From a bacterium SCSIO 12827 (lineage in GTDB: Bacteria > Pseudomonadota > Alphaproteobacteria > Rhodospirillales > Casp-alpha2), in assembly GCA_024397995.1 (NCBI GenBank), contig CP073746.1, positions 3,718,001 through 3,782,000 on the forward strand: a stretch of 64,000 nucleotides of DNA, read 5' to 3'. The notes beneath the pieces are model-generated. The model was not told where the DNA came from, searched no databases, and worked only from the letters and a program-made list of their open reading frames with translations. The position numbers and the translations under genes are program-made. Shown one piece after another: positions 44,391 through 52,312 of the stretch (the first letter of the stretch is position 1; each line of letters opens with the position of its first letter).

Positions 44391-45674
44391 ATGACGAAAC
44401 GCAGCATTTCCGTAATCGGTCTGGGATACGTCGGCCTTCCCGTCGCCGTGGCGTTCGGGCGCGCCGGGTTTTCCGTCGTCGCCTTCGACATCTCGACTGC
44501 GCGGCTGGATGAACTCCGCGCCGGCCACGACCGCACCCACGAGGTCGAGGCCGCCGACCTGGCCGCAGCAAACCTGACCTTCACCGACAACCCGGCGGAT
44601 CTGGCCAAGGCCGATTTTCACATCGTCACCGTGCCGACGCCGATTGACGGCCTGCGGCGGCCGGACCTGGGGCCGCTGACGGCCGCAACGGAAACACTCG
44701 GCGCCATCCTCAAGAAGGGCGACATCGTCGTCTATGAATCGACCGTCTATCCCGGGGCGACGGAAGAGGAATGTGTGCCGATCCTGGCGGAACGCTCAGG
44801 CCTGGCCTACGGCCGCGATTTCTTCGTGGGCTATTCGCCGGAACGCATCAACCCCGGCGACCGGGAACATCGGTTCGAGACCATCAAGAAGGTCGTGTCG
44901 GGCTGCGATGCGGAAACCGCCGGCATCGTCGCCGACACCTACGGCGCCGTCGTCACGGCGGGCGTACACATGGCGCCGACCATCAAGACCGCCGAGGCCG
45001 CAAAGGTGATCGAGAACACCCAACGCGACCTGAACATCGCGCTGATGAACGAACTGGCCCTGATCTTTGATCGACTGGACATCGACACCTCCGATGTCCT
45101 TGCCGCCGCCGGCACGAAGTGGAATTTCCTGCCGTTCACGCCAGGTCTGGTCGGCGGGCACTGCATCGGGGTTGATCCCTATTATCTGACCCATCGCGCC
45201 GAAATGGCCGGCTACCGACCCGAGGTCATTCTGGCCGGGCGCCGCATCAATGACGAGATGGGCCCCTTCATCGCCCGCGAAACCATGCGCCGCCTGTCCA
45301 AGAGGGGCGGCATCAAATCGTTTCGCGTGACCATCCTGGGTCTGACGTTCAAAGAGAACGTGCCCGACGTGCGCAATACCAAGGTGATCGACATCGCGCA
45401 CGAGTTGGAACGCTTCGGCGCCGACGTGACGCTGCACGATCCGATGGCCGACCGGGCGGAAGTCAAACACGAATTCGGCGTGGAATTGGCGGCGGATGAC
45501 GCCCTTGGCCAAGCGGACGCGGTGATTCTGGCCGTCCCGCATGAGGCCTATCTGGCCCGCGGCTGGGATTGGATCGCCGGGCTTCTCGCCGCCGACGACG
45601 GCCTGGTGGTCGACGTCCGCGCACGGCTGGCGCGTGACGGCCGACCGTCCATGGTCGAGCTGTGGCGACTGTGA
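44391..45674 (+). CDS. wbpA: UDP-N-acetylhexosamine 6-dehydrogenase (WbpA/TviB type)
   Basis: The 427-residue protein is a UDP-sugar dehydrogenase. ISVIGLGYVGLPVAVAFG binds NAD, VYESTVYPGATEEECVP contains a conserved block and the catalytic cysteine is in LVGGHCIGVDPYYLTHRAE. EAAKVIENTQRDLNIALMNELA is typical of enzymes that oxidise UDP-HexNAc. It supplies UDP-GlcNAcA to the WbpB-WbpD fusion, WbpE and WbpI. The ATG at 44391 is preceded by AGAGG and GAG elements. It is separated from those pathway genes by about 5 kb, as in some Pseudomonas loci. Confidence 0.9.
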   Translation: MTKRSISVIGLGYVGLPVAVAFGRAGFSVVAFDISTARLDELRAGHDRTHEVEAADLAAANLTFTDNPADLAKADFHIVTVPTPIDGLRRPDLGPLTAATETLGAILKKGDIVVYESTVYPGATEEECVPILAERSGLAYGRDFFVGYSPERINPGDREHRFETIKKVVSGCDAETAGIVADTYGAVVTAGVHMAPTIKTAEAAKVIENTQRDLNIALMNELALIFDRLDIDTSDVLAAAGTKWNFLPFTPGLVGGHCIGVDPYYLTHRAEMAGYRPEVILAGRRINDEMGPFIARETMRRLSKRGGIKSFRVTILGLTFKENVPDVRNTKVIDIAHELERFGADVTLHDPMADRAEVKHEFGVELAADDALGQADAVILAVPHEAYLARGWDWIAGLLAADDGLVVDVRARLARDGRPSMVELWRL

Positions 45675-45699
45675 CGGCGGGCGGGGCCGGCTGATCGCC

Positions 45700-46893
45700 A
45701 TGCCGGACATGCGGCCCCAGCGCCCGCGGCTACTGTTCATCGTGACCGAGGACTGGGCGTTTCTGCGCCATCGCCTGCCCATGGCACGGGCCGCCTTGGA
45801 CATGGGATTCGATGTCGCCGTCGCGACACGCGTGTCTGAACATACCGACGCCATCCAGGCCCTCGGTTTCACGGTGTTTCATACGCCGGTCGAGCGCGCG
45901 GGCCTGTCGCCCATCGGCGATCTGCGCTACCTGGCCCGGCTGATCTGCACCCTGCGCCGCTTTCGCCCCCAATTGATCCACAACGTCGCCGCCAAGCCGG
46001 TACTTTACGGCACCCTGGCGGCACGGCTTTGCGCACGCGGCGCCAGGGTCATCAACGCCTTCACCGGGCTCGGCATTCTGTTCACCGACGATGGAGCAAA
46101 GCGATCCCTGAAAAGCCGCCTGTTGGGCGGGCTGTTGATGGGAATGCTCCGCCGCCTGTGCGGAAATAAACAAGTTCACATGCTGGTGCAGAACGATGAC
46201 GACCTTAGCTTCCTCGCGGCGCGCGGCATCGGCCGGGCCGGCCACCTGCATCTCATTCCCGGCTCGGGGGTCGACCTTGCGGCGTTTCCAGTAACACCTG
46301 AGCCCCCCACACCGCCTGTGCGTGCCGTTCTGGTCGGCCGGCTGCTGAAAACCAAGGGGGTCGAGGAATTCGTCCAGGCTGCCGGGATATTGAAGGATCG
46401 CGGACGCGACATCCATATGGTCCTGGTCGGCGCCCCGGACCCCGGAAACCCGACGACTATAACCCGGGAGCAGATCGATGCCTGGGTCGCGGAAGGCCTG
46501 GTCGAGTGGACCGGCGAACGGAACGACATCGCCGCCATCTGGGCATCGGCCCATATCGCCGTGCTGCCGTCCTACCGCGAGGGCCTGCCGAAAAGCCTGC
46601 TGGAGGCCGCCGCCTCGGCCCGGCCTTTGATTGCGACTGATGTGCCCGGCTGCCGTGCCCTGGTCCGCGACGGCGAGAACGGTCTGCTGGTGCCGGCCCG
46701 GAACGCGGCGGCGCTGGCCGATGCCATCGACCGCCTGGCCGCCGACGGTGATTTGCGCCGCGCCTACGGGGCGGCCGCACGGGCGGATGTCGAGGCCCGG
46801 CTGTCGCAGGCGAAAATCGGGGCCGCCATACAGACCCTCTACAGTCAGGTGCTGGATGCCTCCGCCCTTTCGTCCGCACCGGGCCGAAGCTAA
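45700..46893 (+). CDS. Family 4 glycosyltransferase
   Basis: The 397-residue protein has the GT-B arrangement: RLLFIVTEDWAFLRHRLPMA at the N terminus with RPQLIHNVAAKPVLYGTLAA, and in the donor half LVGRLLKTKGVEEFVQAAG and VLPSYREGLPKSLLEAAASARPLIATDVPG, which carries the E-x7-E donor motif. I place the start at ATG 45700, 25 bases after the dehydrogenase stop; the frame runs further upstream but overlaps that gene. The sequence resembles FucNAc or hexosamine transferases of Pseudomonas loci, but the donor is unassigned. It is followed by the initiating transferase after eight bases. Confidence 0.87.
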   Translation: MPDMRPQRPRLLFIVTEDWAFLRHRLPMARAALDMGFDVAVATRVSEHTDAIQALGFTVFHTPVERAGLSPIGDLRYLARLICTLRRFRPQLIHNVAAKPVLYGTLAARLCARGARVINAFTGLGILFTDDGAKRSLKSRLLGGLLMGMLRRLCGNKQVHMLVQNDDDLSFLAARGIGRAGHLHLIPGSGVDLAAFPVTPEPPTPPVRAVLVGRLLKTKGVEEFVQAAGILKDRGRDIHMVLVGAPDPGNPTTITREQIDAWVAEGLVEWTGERNDIAAIWASAHIAVLPSYREGLPKSLLEAAASARPLIATDVPGCRALVRDGENGLLVPARNAAALADAIDRLAADGDLRRAYGAAARADVEARLSQAKIGAAIQTLYSQVLDASALSSAPGRS

Positions 46894-46901
46894 AGTCCGC
46901 C

Positions 46902-47894
46902 ATGACCTTGACCATCGATACGATCCTGGCCGCCGCCCTGGTCTTCGGCGGCGTCGCCCTGGGGACGGGGCCGCTGATTTCCTTGCTGCGGCGGTTCCAG
47001 GTGCTCGACCATCCCAACGAACGCAGCAGCCATCAGCGCCCGACACCCGTGGGCGGCGGCGTGCTGATCGTCGCGACGCTGGTCCCGGCCTGGCAGTGGC
47101 TGGAGGGGACGGCGCTTTGGCCTCTGGCTCTGGCCGCCCTTGGGCTGGCGGGCCTGTCATTGGTCGACGATTTCCGCCGCGTGCCGACGGGGGTTCGATT
47201 CATCTGCCATATCATCGCCGTTGCCGCGGTTTTGTCTCTGAACCCGGGGTTGGCCGGCTGGCTGCCGGACGCCATCCCACGGACCGTGGCGCTGATCGGC
47301 GTCGGACTGGGCTGGGTCTGGTTCATCAATCTGTTCAATTTCATGGACGGCATCGACGGTATCAGCGGCGTCGAATGCCTGGGCATCGGGCTGGGCGTTG
47401 CCGTGATTGCCGCCCTGGGCGCAGTGCCGCCAGCCCATGGCAGTCTGGGCATCTGCCTGGCCGCCGCCGCCGCCGGTTTTCTGATCTGGAACTGGCATCC
47501 GGCCAAGGTCTTCATGGGCGATGTCGGCAGCGTGCCGCTCGGCTTTCTCATCGGCTGGCTGTTGCTGGAAATGGCGGCTGCCGGGGCCTGGGCGCCGGCC
47601 GTGATCCTGCCGCTCTATTATCTGGCCGATGCGACGATCACGCTGCTGCGGCGGCTGTTGCGGGGGGAAGCGCCCTGGCAGGCCCATCGCGACCATTTCT
47701 ACCAGCAAGCCACCCGGGCCGGACGCAGTCACGCCCGAGTAGCCTGCCAGATTTTGGCGCTCAATGCCGTGCTGATTGCCCTGGCCGCGCTTGTTCCCTG
47801 GCTGGGGACCTGGCCCGCCCTGGCTGCCGCCGCCGTCGCAACGGGCTGTTTATTGGCCCTGTTCCGTCACCGCGACAGCGCGGCGACCCCTTGA
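46902..47894 (+). CDS. wbpL: Undecaprenyl-phosphate sugar-1-phosphate transferase (WecA/WbpL family)
   Basis: The 330-residue integral membrane protein has about ten hydrophobic segments. The catalytic acidic loops are visible as SLVDDFRRVPTGVRF and NFMDGIDGISGVE, and WNWHPAKVFMGDVGSVPLGF is the C-terminal family motif. It transfers a HexNAc-1-phosphate to undecaprenyl phosphate, the first committed step of repeat-unit assembly at the inner membrane. It precedes the WbpM-like dehydratase, the same neighbour pair as in P. aeruginosa O-antigen loci. Donor specificity (GlcNAc, QuiNAc or FucNAc) cannot be read. Confidence 0.88.
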   Translation: MTLTIDTILAAALVFGGVALGTGPLISLLRRFQVLDHPNERSSHQRPTPVGGGVLIVATLVPAWQWLEGTALWPLALAALGLAGLSLVDDFRRVPTGVRFICHIIAVAAVLSLNPGLAGWLPDAIPRTVALIGVGLGWVWFINLFNFMDGIDGISGVECLGIGLGVAVIAALGAVPPAHGSLGICLAAAAAGFLIWNWHPAKVFMGDVGSVPLGFLIGWLLLEMAAAGAWAPAVILPLYYLADATITLLRRLLRGEAPWQAHRDHFYQQATRAGRSHARVACQILALNAVLIALAALVPWLGTWPALAAAAVATGCLLALFRHRDSAATP

Positions 47895-47973
47895 GGTTCC
47901 GGACAGTGGTGGTAAAAGCAGGGGCGAAACGCTTCACGCCGGACCGCACCACGCCCCGGCGTCACCACAAGCA

Positions 47974-49932
47974 ATGGATTTAGGCTTGTTCAAGTTACCA
48001 AACCGCCGCATTCCGCCGAGAGGATGGATCGCCTACGGCCATGACATCTTCATGGCCGGACTGTCTTTCCCATTGGCCCTCTATCTGCGCCTGGGCGATG
48101 ACATATGGGCACAGCCGGCGGACATTATGCTTATTGCCGGGGTGTTTTTCACGGCCGCCGCGGCGGCGGTTTTCTATGTCGCCGGCCTGTACCGGGGCGT
48201 GTGGCGCTATGCGTCCATCAATGATCTGCTGTCGATCACCAAGGCCGTCAGCCTCGCGGTCCTGATCTTCCTGCTGGCCATGTTCATCTGGGTCCGCCTG
48301 GAGGATTTTCCCCGTTCGGTATTCGCCATCCAGTGGATTTTGCTGATCGGTTTGCTGGGCGGGCCGCGGTTCGTCTATCGCATTCTCAAGGACCGGTCCG
48401 CGTCGTCGCCGTTCCAGGCCGACAACGGCGAACGCATTCCCGTACTGCTGGCCGGGGCCGGGGACGAGGCCGAGCTGTTCATCCGCTCTCTCGCCGCGAC
48501 GGATCATCCCGAATACCGGGTCGTCGGCCTGCTGTCCGAACGCCCGGGCCGGGTCGGCCAATACATTCGCGGCATCGAGATCGTCGGCACCGTGCATGAC
48601 TTGGCCACCGCCGCCGCCCGGTTCACCGGCACGCCGGACCAGCCGCGCCGGGTCGTGCTGACCCGCCCGTCCATGGATGGCGAGATCGTGCGCGGCCTGC
48701 TATCGGAAGCCGAGCGCCTGGGCCTGAATCTGGCCCGCCTGCCCCAGATGACCGATTTCAAGGACGGCATCACCGACAAGCTGGACCTGCGCCCGGTCGC
48801 GGTCGAGGACTTGCTCGGCCGCCCGCAGACGCCGCTCGACCGGGACGCCATGGCAGCGCTGATCGAAGACAAACGCGTCCTGATCACTGGTGCCGGCGGC
48901 TCCATCGGCTCCGAACTGGCGCGCCAGGTCTGCCAACTGAAGCCGAAGAGCATTGTGCTGCTGGATCTGTCGGAATTCGCGCTTTACGAAATCGATATGG
49001 AGCTTTCGCGCAGCTTCCCCGCCATTCCGCGCCATGCGGTGATGGCCGACGTGCGCAATACCGACCACATGGCCCGTGTCTTCGCTGACCACCAACCTCA
49101 GCTGGTGTTCCACGCGGCGGCACGCAAGCATGTGCCGCTGGTCGAAGACAACATGGCCGAAGGCTTGGACACCAACGCCATCGGCACGCTGTGCGTTGCC
49201 CGCGCGGCGCGCGACGCCGGGGCCGCCGCCATGGTGATGATCTCCACGGACAAGGCCGTCAATCCGACCAGCGTCATGGGCGTCAGTAAGCGGCTGGCGG
49301 AAATCGTCTGTCAGGCCATGGATGTGGAAAGCCGCCGCAACAGCCGGGGAACCCGCTTCGTCACCGTGCGCTTCGGCAACGTACTGGGCTCCACGGGCTC
49401 TGTCGTCCCGCTGTTCCAGAAGCAGCTTGCTGCGGGCGGGCCCCTGACCGTGACCGACCCGGAGATGACCCGCTATTTCATGACCATCCGCGAGGCGGTG
49501 GAACTGGTCCTGTCCGCCTCGGCGCTGGGCGTGAAAAGCGACGCCGACGGGCGCATCTTCGTGCTCGATATGGGCAAGCCGGTGAAGATTGTCGATCTGG
49601 CGCGCCAGATGGTCCGCCTGGCCGGGCTGGTTCCCGACCAGGACGTAAAGATCGAATTCACCGGCATCCGCCCCGGCGAGAAATTGTTCGAGGAAATCTT
49701 CCACGGCGACGAAGCGCCGGTGCCGACGGTGCAACCGGGCGTGCTGCTGGCGACGCCCCGCCTGGTCACCCTGGCCGAAGTCGAGACCGCTTTTCGTCGC
49801 CTGTCGGACGCCTGCCACAAGGGCGACCTTGCCGCCGCCGCCGCCGTTGTCGATGCGTTGGTTCCCGAATTCAGCGGAACCATTGCCGCCCCCCCCCCCC
49901 CCCCCCAGGAAAAGAGAGTCGAACAAGCATGA
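47974..49932 (+). CDS. wbpM: WbpM/CapD-type nucleotide-sugar 4,6-dehydratase with poly-C-encoded C-terminal tail
   Basis: The 652-residue protein has four N-terminal membrane segments (residues about 15-125), a first Rossmann domain starting [14 protein letters not shown], and the catalytic domain from [19 protein letters not shown]. The active-site region reads [20 protein letters not shown], with Met where classical SDRs have Tyr, as in WbpM and CapD. It converts UDP-GlcNAc to the 4-keto-6-deoxy sugar for QuiNAc or FucNAc. Near the C terminus an 18-base C run encodes six prolines, followed by eight residues and a stop overlapping the purH start. A length change in that run would alter the tail without touching the catalytic domain. 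Confidence 0.9.
   Translation: MDLGLFKLPNRRIPPRGWIAYGHDIFMAGLSFPLALYLRLGDDIWAQPADIMLIAGVFFTAAAAAVFYVAGLYRGVWRYASINDLLSITKAVSLAVLIFLLAMFIWVRLEDFPRSVFAIQWILLIGLLGGPRFVYRILKDRSASSPFQADNGERIPVLLAGAGDEAELFIRSLAATDHPEYRVVGLLSERPGRVGQYIRGIEIVGTVHDLATAAARFTGTPDQPRRVVLTRPSMDGEIVRGLLSEAERLGLNLARLPQMTDFKDGITDKLDLRPVAVEDLLGRPQTPLDRDAMAALIEDKRVLITGAGGSIGSELARQVCQLKPKSIVLLDLSEFALYEIDMELSRSFPAIPRHAVMADVRNTDHMARVFADHQPQLVFHAAARKHVPLVEDNMAEGLDTNAIGTLCVARAARDAGAAAMVMISTDKAVNPTSVMGVSKRLAEIVCQAMDVESRRNSRGTRFVTVRFGNVLGSTGSVVPLFQKQLAAGGPLTVTDPEMTRYFMTIREAVELVLSASALGVKSDADGRIFVLDMGKPVKIVDLARQMVRLAGLVPDQDVKIEFTGIRPGEKLFEEIFHGDEAPVPTVQPGVLLATPRLVTLAEVETAFRRLSDACHKGDLAAAAAVVDALVPEFSGTIAAPPPPPQEKRVEQA
49889..49906 (+). 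repeat. Homopolymeric poly-C tract, 18 bases
   Basis: An uninterrupted run of 18 C residues lies in the last 15 codons of the wbpM-like gene, starting 40 bases before the purH ATG. In the frame given it is six proline codons. Runs this long are rare in GC-rich chromosomes outside contingency loci and are prone to slippage. It may also be an assembly-length estimate. Confidence 0.9.
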
Positions 49933-51500
49933 CCGAGCCGATCCGCCGCGCCCTGATATCCGTCTCCGATAAAACCGGCCTGGCCGAGCTGGGCGCCTTC
50001 CTGGCCGCCCAAGGGGTCGAGATTCTGTCCACGGGCGGGTCCGCCAAACTGCTGCAGGACGCGGGCGTGCCGGTCATCGAGGTATCCGACTTCACCGGCT
50101 TTCCCGAAATCATGGACGGTCGGGTCAAGACCCTGCAACCCATGATCCACGGCGGTCTGTTGGCCGTGCGCGCCAACGCGGAACATCAGCAGGCCATGAA
50201 AACCCATGGCATCAAGCCGATCGACCTGTTGGTCGTGAACCTGTATCCGTTCGAGGCGACGGTGGCCAAGGGTGCTGAATTCGACGACTGCATCGAAAAC
50301 ATCGACATCGGCGGACCGGCCCTGATCCGCGCCGCCGCCAAGAATCACGGTGACGTCACCGTGGTGGTCGATGCCGGCGACTACGCCAAGCTGATGGACG
50401 AGATGAGCGCCAACAAGGGGGCGACCACGCCGCAATTCCGCAAACAACTGGCGGCCACGGCCTACGCCCGCACGGCGGCCTATGACGCGGCCATTTCCGG
50501 CTGGTTCGCGGGTCAATTGGGCGACACCTTCCCGACCCGCCTGACCTTCGCCGGCGAACGGCGCCAGATTTTGCGCTACGGCGAGAACCCCCACCAGACG
50601 GCGGCGTTCTATGCCGGCGGCCCGACCCGGCCCGGCATCGCCACGGCGGAGCAGCTGCAGGGCAAGGAGCTCAGCTTCAACAACCTGAACGACACGGACG
50701 CGGCCTTCGAATTGGTCGCCGAGTTTGCCGATCAGCCCGCCTGCGTCATCGTCAAGCACGCCAACCCCTGCGGCGTGGCCTTGGGCGATGATCTGTTCGA
50801 CGCCTATCAACGGGCGCTGGCCTGCGACACGGAAAGCGCCTTCGGCGGCATCATCGCCGTCAACCGGCCGCTCGACGCCAAGACCGCCGAGGCCGTGGCC
50901 GACCTGTTCGCCGAGGTCGTCATCGCGCCGGCCATCGACGGCGGCGCCAAGGCCGTGCTGGCCGCCAAGAAGAACCTGCGCGTGCTGGTCACCGGCGCGC
51001 TGCCCGACCCCGCCGCATCCGGCATGACCGTGCGCTCCCTGGCCGGGGGCTATCTGCTGCAGGGCCGGGACGCGGGATTGGTCGGCGATCTCAAAGTCGT
51101 CACCAAGCGGGCCCCCAGTACCGCGGAAATGGCCGACCTGACCTTCGCCTTCACCGTCGCCAAGCATGTGAAGTCCAACGCCATCGTCTATGCCAAAGGC
51201 GGAGCCACCGTGGGTGTGGGTGCCGGGCAGATGAGCCGCGTCAATTCATCGCGCATCGCCGCCTGGAAGGCGCAGGACGCGGCCCGGGTCGCCGGTGACG
51301 CCGACAGCTGGGCGATCGGCTCCGTCGTCGCCTCGGATGCCTTCTTCCCCTTTGCCGATGGCCTGATGGCCGCGGCGGACGCGGGGGCCACGGCGATCAT
51401 CCAGCCCGGCGGCAGCGTGCGCGATGACGAGGTTATCGCCGCCGCCGACGAACGCGGCCTGGCCATGGTGTTCACGGGGATGCGCCACTTCCGGCACTAA
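49929..51500 (+). CDS. purH: Bifunctional AICAR transformylase/IMP cyclohydrolase
   Basis: The 523-residue protein is a full-length PurH. The IMP cyclohydrolase domain opens [19 protein letters not shown] and carries STGGSAKLL and [15 protein letters not shown]; the transformylase domain has [14 protein letters not shown] and the catalytic [11 protein letters not shown]. It performs the last two steps of purine synthesis in the cytoplasm. The ATG overlaps the wbpM stop (ATGA), and its ribosome-binding region (AGGAAAAGAGAG) directly follows the poly-C tract. An intrinsic terminator follows the stop. A housekeeping gene so tightly joined to a glycan gene is unusual. Confidence 0.97.
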   Translation: MTEPIRRALISVSDKTGLAELGAFLAAQGVEILSTGGSAKLLQDAGVPVIEVSDFTGFPEIMDGRVKTLQPMIHGGLLAVRANAEHQQAMKTHGIKPIDLLVVNLYPFEATVAKGAEFDDCIENIDIGGPALIRAAAKNHGDVTVVVDAGDYAKLMDEMSANKGATTPQFRKQLAATAYARTAAYDAAISGWFAGQLGDTFPTRLTFAGERRQILRYGENPHQTAAFYAGGPTRPGIATAEQLQGKELSFNNLNDTDAAFELVAEFADQPACVIVKHANPCGVALGDDLFDAYQRALACDTESAFGGIIAVNRPLDAKTAEAVADLFAEVVIAPAIDGGAKAVLAAKKNLRVLVTGALPDPAASGMTVRSLAGGYLLQGRDAGLVGDLKVVTKRAPSTAEMADLTFAFTVAKHVKSNAIVYAKGGATVGVGAGQMSRVNSSRIAAWKAQDAARVAGDADSWAIGSVVASDAFFPFADGLMAAADAGATAIIQPGGSVRDDEVIAAADERGLAMVFTGMRHFRH

Positions 51501-51527
51501 TCCCCACCATCCCATTCCGAAATGATT

Positions 51528-51556
51528 AAGGGCCGCGAAAGCGGCCCTTTTCTTTT
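51528..51556 (+). terminator. Intrinsic terminator after purH
   Basis: A nine-base-pair stem AAGGGCCGC / GCGGCCCTT with a GAAA tetraloop is followed by TTTTCTTTT. It begins 28 bases after the purH stop and closes the rightward glycan-purH transcript. The same stem could also slow the leftward isomerase transcript, although that strand lacks a clean U run. Confidence 0.88.
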
Positions 51557-51573
51557 GCCCCAAGGGCTTGGCG

Positions 51574-52194
51574 TCAGAACTTGCGGTCTTTGATGAGGTC
51601 CGCGGTCATGTGATCCTGGCGGATGAATTGGGCCAGGATATGCATGAGCGCCTGATGGGTGTCCTCGACGATGCCGTAATTGTCGCCGGTCACATGCAGG
51701 TTGACGTCCGCAAGCCCTTGCGTGCGCCCGCCCGCGAACCCGGTCATGGCGATCACCGCAAGGTCGTTGGTCTTGGCCCATGCGCAGGCCCGCACGACGT
51801 TTTCCGAATCGCCCGAGGATGAGACCGAAATCAACACATCGCCCGGATCGGCCAGGGTCCGCAGTTGATAGACGAAGACCTCGTCGTAGGAGATGTCGTT
51901 GGCGACGGCGGTAATGGTTTCGATGGTCGCCGACAAGGAGACAACCCGGGGGCGCAGGTCCGTGTCCGTCTGGATGCATTTCAGATGGTCGCAGACCAGA
52001 TGGTTGGAGATCGCCGCCGACCCGCCGTTGCCGCAGACATAGATGGTCTTGCGCGCCGCATAAGCCCCGGCCAGCAGGGCCCCGGCCTTGGCCAGCGCGA
52101 CACGGTCGATAGAGGCCTGGGCAACCTGGGAAGCCTGAAAATAGGCCTCGGCGAAGGCGCCGATATCGGTGAACTTTTCGTCGGGGAAGGTCAT
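51574..52194 (-). CDS. SIS-domain sugar isomerase (GmhA-like)
   Basis: The 206-residue protein has a phosphosugar-binding SIS domain: YVCGNGGSAAISNHLVCDHLK, VSLSATIETITAVANDISYDEVF and LISVSSSGDSENVVRAC, with a final EDTHQALMHILAQF block typical of GmhA. GmhA isomerises sedoheptulose-7-phosphate for heptose in lipopolysaccharide core. No other heptose genes are nearby, so a related isomerase or regulatory SIS protein is possible. It is read toward purH and ends 17 bases from the terminator. Confidence 0.8.
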   Translation of the reverse strand: MTFPDEKFTDIGAFAEAYFQASQVAQASIDRVALAKAGALLAGAYAARKTIYVCGNGGSAAISNHLVCDHLKCIQTDTDLRPRVVSLSATIETITAVANDISYDEVFVYQLRTLADPGDVLISVSSSGDSENVVRACAWAKTNDLAVIAMTGFAGGRTQGLADVNLHVTGDNYGIVEDTHQALMHILAQFIRQDHMTADLIKDRKF

Positions 52195-52286
52195 GCGGGA
52201 CTGTCCCCTAATAAGGGCGGAATTTCAACGACGAAAACGCCCGAATATCGCCTCGACATAAGATCAGGCAAGAGAACTTGATTCGT

Positions 52287-52300
52287 ATTACCCCGGTAAT
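52287..52300. repeat. Short perfect inverted repeat between the SIS gene and gdh
   Basis: ATTACC, two bases, then GGTAAT forms a six-base-pair palindrome in the 118-base gap (52195-52312), 13 bases beyond the gdh stop and upstream of the SIS gene. No U run follows it on either strand, so an operator or weak mRNA hairpin is as likely as a terminator. The rest of the gap shows nothing recognisable. Confidence 0.35.
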
Positions 52301-52312
52301 TCGCCGCGAATG

